Assembly (NCBI GenBank): GCA_051888775.1
Contig: JBJFCE010000017.1
Coordinates: forward strand, 1-64,000
From: JBJFCE01 sp051888775
GTDB taxonomy: Bacteria; Bacillota; Clostridia; Lachnospirales; Lachnospiraceae
Direction: 5' to 3'
DNA: 64,000 nucleotides
The translations under genes and the position numbers were made by a program. The notes beneath the pieces were generated by a model, which was not told where the DNA came from, did no database searches, and worked only from the letters and a program-made list of their open reading frames with translations. Shown piece after piece: positions 60,179 through 64,000 of this stretch (the stretch's first letter is position 1; every line of letters starts with the position of its first letter).

Positions 60179-62455
60179 TCAATTTTGAATCGCGGCATTC
60201 ACCCGCTTCAATACTTCTTCCATTTCTTTTCTTCCAAACTTACCGTTGCTAAAAGACAGACCGGCACGTAGCGGTGTAAATTCAAACATTGCCGCCATCA
60301 TATCTTCCGAGATTGCTTCGGAAGCGGAACCGTCTTCTGCATTTCCGAAATCCATAAATCCATGGCTAATCAGCTCGGAAGCAATATGCTTTACTCTGTC
60401 ATCTCTTAGCATATCACCGAGCAAAGAGTTCTCGTCATAATGATCCGGCAAGAGCTTTTCTCCCTCCACCATAATGCTCTTTGATAACACAATATCTCTG
60501 GAAGAACGGGCAATTTCAATCGCAAACTCACCCGGCTCCACATACCAGTCATGAAGCTTCGGCTCATAATAAGCAAAAGCCCGTTTGGAAAGAGTAAAGG
60601 AAACCGTCTTTGTCTCACCCGGCTCCAGTGCCACCTTGGCGAACTCCTTCAATTCTCTGATCGGGCGCACTGCACTGCTTTCCACATCACGAACATACAG
60701 CTGTACAACTTCCTTTCCAGCCATGCTTCCTGTATTGGTCACATCAACGGTTACCGTCAAAGTATCCGTATCCTGCATCATCTTTTTATCCAGTTGCAGA
60801 TTCGAATATGCGAACTCCGTATAGCTCAAACCGTAGCCAAACGGAAACAGCACATCCATCTTTTTATAGTCATAATAACGATATCCGACAAAAATACCTT
60901 CTTTGTATTCCACAACATCCGCATCACCCGGGAAATTCAGATAAGAAGGATTGTCCTCCAGCTTCAGCGGGAAAGTCTCCGCCAGCTTACCACTCGGATT
61001 TACGTTTCCGAATAACACATCATATTCGGCTCCACCGACTGCCTGACCGCCAAGATATGCTTCCAACACACCCTTAACCTGTCCGATCCAAGGCATCTCC
61101 ACAGGCGAACCGTTATGAAGTACAACGACCAGATTGGGCTGCACCTTCGCAATACGGCGTATCAGCTCATTCTGACACTCCGGCATACGCATATGCTTTC
61201 TGTCATATCCTTCCGATTCAAAATTATCCGGAAGTCCTGCAAAAACAACTGCCACATCTGCGGCTGCGGCTGCTTTTACTGCTTCTTCCTGTAAAGCCTC
61301 ATCTACCATATCCTCTGCATCATCATAACCCTGTGCATAGACAAAATTGCCGCGTTCCTGCATACAATCCAACATAGAGGTTATTTTACAGCAGTTGATA
61401 TGAGAACTTCCTCCACCCTGAAATCTCGGCTTCTTTGCATATTTTCCGATAACGGCAACCTTCTGCGTCTCCTTCAAAGGAAGAATACCATCTTCATTTT
61501 TTAACAATACCAACGTCTGTGCCGCAATTTTTCTGGACAGTTCATGCTGTGCATCTCTGTCAAATACGGCACTCTGATCCCGATGATTTTCTGCGCGATA
61601 TACCATATTCAGGATCCGTTCCACAGTCTGATCCAGTACAGATTCCTCCAGTGTACCGTTCTTTACCGCTTCTACGATCAGCGCATCATTCTCGCCAAAG
61701 GAACTCGGCATCTCCAGATCCAGACCTGCCTGTAATCCCAGCACTCTGTTATTGACCGCACTCCAGTCACTGACTACCAGTCCTTCATAGCCCCACTGTT
61801 TTCTCAAAATATCCGTTAACGTCTGCCGGTTTTCCGAGCCATACACACCGTTGATCTTATTGTAGCAGCACATCACTGTCCATGGCTTTGCATTCTTAAT
61901 TGCGCCCTCAAATGCTGCAAGATAAATTTCATGCATGGTCCGTTCATCCACTTCGGAAGATACGGACATTCTTCTGGTTTCCTGATTATTCAGGCAAAAA
62001 TGTTTAATAGAAGTTCCGACATTCCGGCTCTGAACACCCTTAATATGTGCCGTTGCAATCTCTGTTGCCAGAAGCGGATCCTCGGAATAGTATTCAAAAT
62101 TACGTCCGCAAAGAGGGGAACGCTTAATATTCACTGCCGGTCCCAAGATCACACCGACATGCTCCGCCTGACATTCTTCTCCCAACGCTTCTCCCATCTG
62201 CTGTACCAGTTCTCTGTCAAAGGAAGATGCAATTCCGCATCCGGCAGGAAAACAAACCGCCTTGATGCTGTCATTGACTCCCATGTGGTCTCCCTCCAGA
62301 TCCTGCTTGCGCAGGCCGTGAGGTCCGTCAGACATCATCATTGCAGGAACCCCGTGCTTTTCAAATGCTTCCGTATGCCAAAAGTCAGCTCCGGAACACA
62401 GTGCTGCTTTTTCCTCCAGTGTCATACCGGCTATGATCTGTTTGATATCTTCCAT
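60179..62455 (-). CDS. GH3 beta-glucosidase-type glycosidase
   Basis: 758 residues from the ATG at 62455 (GGAG seven bases upstream). The GH3 barrel carries MSDGPHGLRKQ, SIKHFCLNNQETRR and the nucleophile Asp230 in VVSDWSAVNNR. The second alpha/beta domain (VAVIGKYAKKPRFQGGGSSHI) and a C-terminal fibronectin III-like domain (VTVDVTNTGSMAGKEVVQLYV) complete it. There is no signal peptide, so it cleaves imported beta-glucosides in the cytoplasm. The exact linkage cannot be told. It lies 30 bp after the chemoreceptor gene on the same strand. Confidence 0.92.
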   Translation of the reverse strand: MEDIKQIIAGMTLEEKAALCSGADFWHTEAFEKHGVPAMMMSDGPHGLRKQDLEGDHMGVNDSIKAVCFPAGCGIASSFDRELVQQMGEALGEECQAEHVGVILGPAVNIKRSPLCGRNFEYYSEDPLLATEIATAHIKGVQSRNVGTSIKHFCLNNQETRRMSVSSEVDERTMHEIYLAAFEGAIKNAKPWTVMCCYNKINGVYGSENRQTLTDILRKQWGYEGLVVSDWSAVNNRVLGLQAGLDLEMPSSFGENDALIVEAVKNGTLEESVLDQTVERILNMVYRAENHRDQSAVFDRDAQHELSRKIAAQTLVLLKNEDGILPLKETQKVAVIGKYAKKPRFQGGGSSHINCCKITSMLDCMQERGNFVYAQGYDDAEDMVDEALQEEAVKAAAAADVAVVFAGLPDNFESEGYDRKHMRMPECQNELIRRIAKVQPNLVVVLHNGSPVEMPWIGQVKGVLEAYLGGQAVGGAEYDVLFGNVNPSGKLAETFPLKLEDNPSYLNFPGDADVVEYKEGIFVGYRYYDYKKMDVLFPFGYGLSYTEFAYSNLQLDKKMMQDTDTLTVTVDVTNTGSMAGKEVVQLYVRDVESSAVRPIRELKEFAKVALEPGETKTVSFTLSKRAFAYYEPKLHDWYVEPGEFAIEIARSSRDIVLSKSIMVEGEKLLPDHYDENSLLGDMLRDDRVKHIASELISHGFMDFGNAEDGSASEAISEDMMAAMFEFTPLRAGLSFSNGKFGRKEMEEVLKRVNAAIQN

Positions 62456-62485
62456 GGCTTTTCTCCATTCCATTCACGATACTGA

Positions 62486-64000
62486 TTACAGTTGGAAAAT
62501 CTTCATACAATCATTCAGTTCTTCCGCGATCACATTCAGCTTATCGGCGTCTTCCGCAATCTCGTTCATAATATTGTTTACCTCGGTCGTAGATGCAGAA
62601 GTTTCCTGTGTACTTGCAGCATTCTCCTCCGCAATCGCTGTCAGATTCTGAACAATATCTACAACACTGCTTCTGACCTCATCCAACTGCTGTGTCTTAT
62701 CATGGATCTGATTCACACCCTGGATGGAATCATCAATTCCTTTCTGTACCTCGCTAAAGATGGCATCCGTCTTCTGAACATGCTCGCTCTGTTTGTCCAT
62801 GATCTCTTTCACTTCATCCATGGTCTCTACCGCATGGTTGGAGTTCTGGATCAATGCTGCCACAATATCTTCAATCTGTTTTGCTGACTCGTTCGTCTGC
62901 TCGGACAGCTTCTGGATCTGTGCGGCTACGACTGCAAATCCTCTTCCGGACTCTCCTGCGCGCGCTGCTTCAATTGTCGCATTCAGAGAAAGCAGCCCCG
63001 TTTCATCCGCAATACTTGTGATCAGCTGAGTTGCTTCCTTGATCTTTTCTGCAGAGTCATTGGTCATATTCGTCTGTCTGTAGATGACCTCTATCGCATC
63101 CTTTGCTTTATCATTGATCCGGTTCAATTCATCCAGCGTTCTGCTTGCTTCCGCACCGGATTCTTTCATCACATCCGCATTCTTATTCAGGGTAACGGCT
63201 TCTTCTTTTGTTTCTTCGACCATGTTGCCCATGATCACAACATTTTCTGTCGCATGCTGTGTTTCCTCTGCCTGGGAACCTGCTCCCGTTGCGATCTCCT
63301 GCACTGCTCTCTCGACCTGTTCTACCATTCCGGTCGAGTTCTGTGCCGATGCTTTCAGATGTGCGGCAGCCTCCATCAATGTATTGCTGTGCTGCTGTAT
63401 CGTAGAAAGAATATTGATCAATTCTTCTCGCAATGCATGAACACTCCGGCTCATATTTCCAAGTTCGTCTTTTCTGTTCAGCAATTTATTGTCCACATGA
63501 ACCGTCAGATTTCCTGCCGAGATCTCATCCACGATCTTAACGCCCTTATTCAAGGCTTTAATCAGGAAGTTGACTACAAAAATACCGATAATAACGCAAA
63601 CCGCGATCATCCCCACCGTAACAAGCAGTATCGAAAACTGAACGCTCTGAATACTCTTGGTCAGTTCCGAGCGGAGACTGGAAACCATGATCACACCGAC
63701 AGGTGGCTGGTCCGCTATTTCAATAATCGGATAATAATATGCAGAATAAGACTTTGCGTCGATATTTACATCTGCCACAAAAACGCCCTGTCCGTCATTC
63801 AGTACTTTCGATATAACAGATTCGGGAAGCGGAATATCGGTCAGTCTTTCACCTTCCTCATTCATCACGGACGAAATCATCTGCTGCGTGCCATAATATA
63901 CGGTTACTTCCATACCACTGCCCTTTACAGAGTCAACAATTTCCGTACTCTGTGAAATATTCATGGTATTTCCCTTTTTGAAATCACCGTTTTCATCCAG
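62486..64000 (-). CDS. Methyl-accepting chemotaxis protein, 5' end missing (runs off right edge)
   Basis: The frame is open through base 64000, so the ATG at 63964 is internal and the N-terminus lies outside the window. Visible parts are a Cache-type sensor domain (VTVYYGTQQMISSVMNEEGE ... YYYPIIEIADQPPVGVIMVSS), a membrane helix (SILLVTVGMIAVCVIIGIFVV), a HAMP domain (NKGVKIVDEISAGNLTVHVD) and a signalling domain whose tip ETGLLSLNATIEAARAGESGRGFAVVA is canonical. It sends signals to CheA. Being directly upstream of the GH3 gene, it may respond to a beta-glucoside, but this is only suggested by position. Confidence 0.93.
   Translation of the reverse strand: MDENGDFKKGNTMNISQSTEIVDSVKGSGMEVTVYYGTQQMISSVMNEEGERLTDIPLPESVISKVLNDGQGVFVADVNIDAKSYSAYYYPIIEIADQPPVGVIMVSSLRSELTKSIQSVQFSILLVTVGMIAVCVIIGIFVVNFLIKALNKGVKIVDEISAGNLTVHVDNKLLNRKDELGNMSRSVHALREELINILSTIQQHSNTLMEAAAHLKASAQNSTGMVEQVERAVQEIATGAGSQAEETQHATENVVIMGNMVEETKEEAVTLNKNADVMKESGAEASRTLDELNRINDKAKDAIEVIYRQTNMTNDSAEKIKEATQLITSIADETGLLSLNATIEAARAGESGRGFAVVAAQIQKLSEQTNESAKQIEDIVAALIQNSNHAVETMDEVKEIMDKQSEHVQKTDAIFSEVQKGIDDSIQGVNQIHDKTQQLDEVRSSVVDIVQNLTAIAEENAASTQETSASTTEVNNIMNEIAEDADKLNVIAEELNDCMKIFQL

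Overview
The window looks like a chromosomal scaffold from an anaerobic gut Firmicute of the Lachnospiraceae, most like Roseburia or a close relative. This is inferred from moderate G+C, Lachnospiraceae-type proteins (MurT/GatD, DUF4474, a WhiA-Crh cluster) and a beta-mannan utilisation locus like those known in Roseburia. No rRNA, tRNA, CRISPR array, phage or transposase gene was seen. A run of 100 N at 21365-21464 is flanked by identical 55-bp ends, so it looks like an unmerged assembly overlap and not missing DNA.

Region 1 (1-21.6 kb, all minus strand) is a galactomannan/mannan locus. A surface GH26 lipoprotein cuts mannan. An unusual 1003-residue binding protein and two MalF/MalG-type permeases import the oligosaccharides; no ATPase gene is present. 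Two GH36 alpha-galactosidases trim side chains. A GH2 beta-mannosidase and a cellobiose 2-epimerase/GH130 phosphorylase pair finish the job, under a LacI-type regulator. DUF624, NHL-repeat and YIP1 membrane proteins are in the transport operon.

Region 2 (21.9-36 kb) holds an XRE regulator, an unknown protein, a BlaI/BlaR1-type pair, MurT/GatD (GatD lacks its catalytic Cys and His), a MshEN-CheX-REC protein, a heterodimeric ABC exporter, a trypsin-TM-FHA protein, a phosphoesterase and a DUF4474 protein.

Region 3 (36-46.4 kb) holds an Amt-PII fusion with a strong promoter and structured leader, GNAT, MATE, cyclophilin, an AraC regulator, an alanine/sodium symporter, class II FBP aldolase and a lipid kinase.

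Region 4 (46.7-60 kb) is a carbon-control and cell-wall operon hprK-glcK-murB-rapZ-whiA-crh, with Crh carrying Glu15 and Ser46. It is followed by uvrC, ftsH, a GT-C membrane protein and pyrG. Region 5 (60-64 kb) has a GH3 glucosidase and a chemoreceptor that runs off the right edge.

The most striking unexplained signal is a dispersed family of nine long palindromes, called A1, A2 and B-H here (12282-12397, 12498-12657, 14872-15005, 15149-15278, 38051-38255, 40655-40888, 41543-41703, 46466-46647, 51967-52120). Eight share a core of about 75 bp, and A1 keeps only one edge of it. Each element is enclosed by its own pair of complementary arms (about 27-78 bp). The arms match each other within an element but not between elements. 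Core stems show compensatory changes while loops stay constant, so the folded form appears to be under selection. Several elements lie within 30 bp of a stop codon, where a terminator would be expected. I do not recognise them as a described repeat family.
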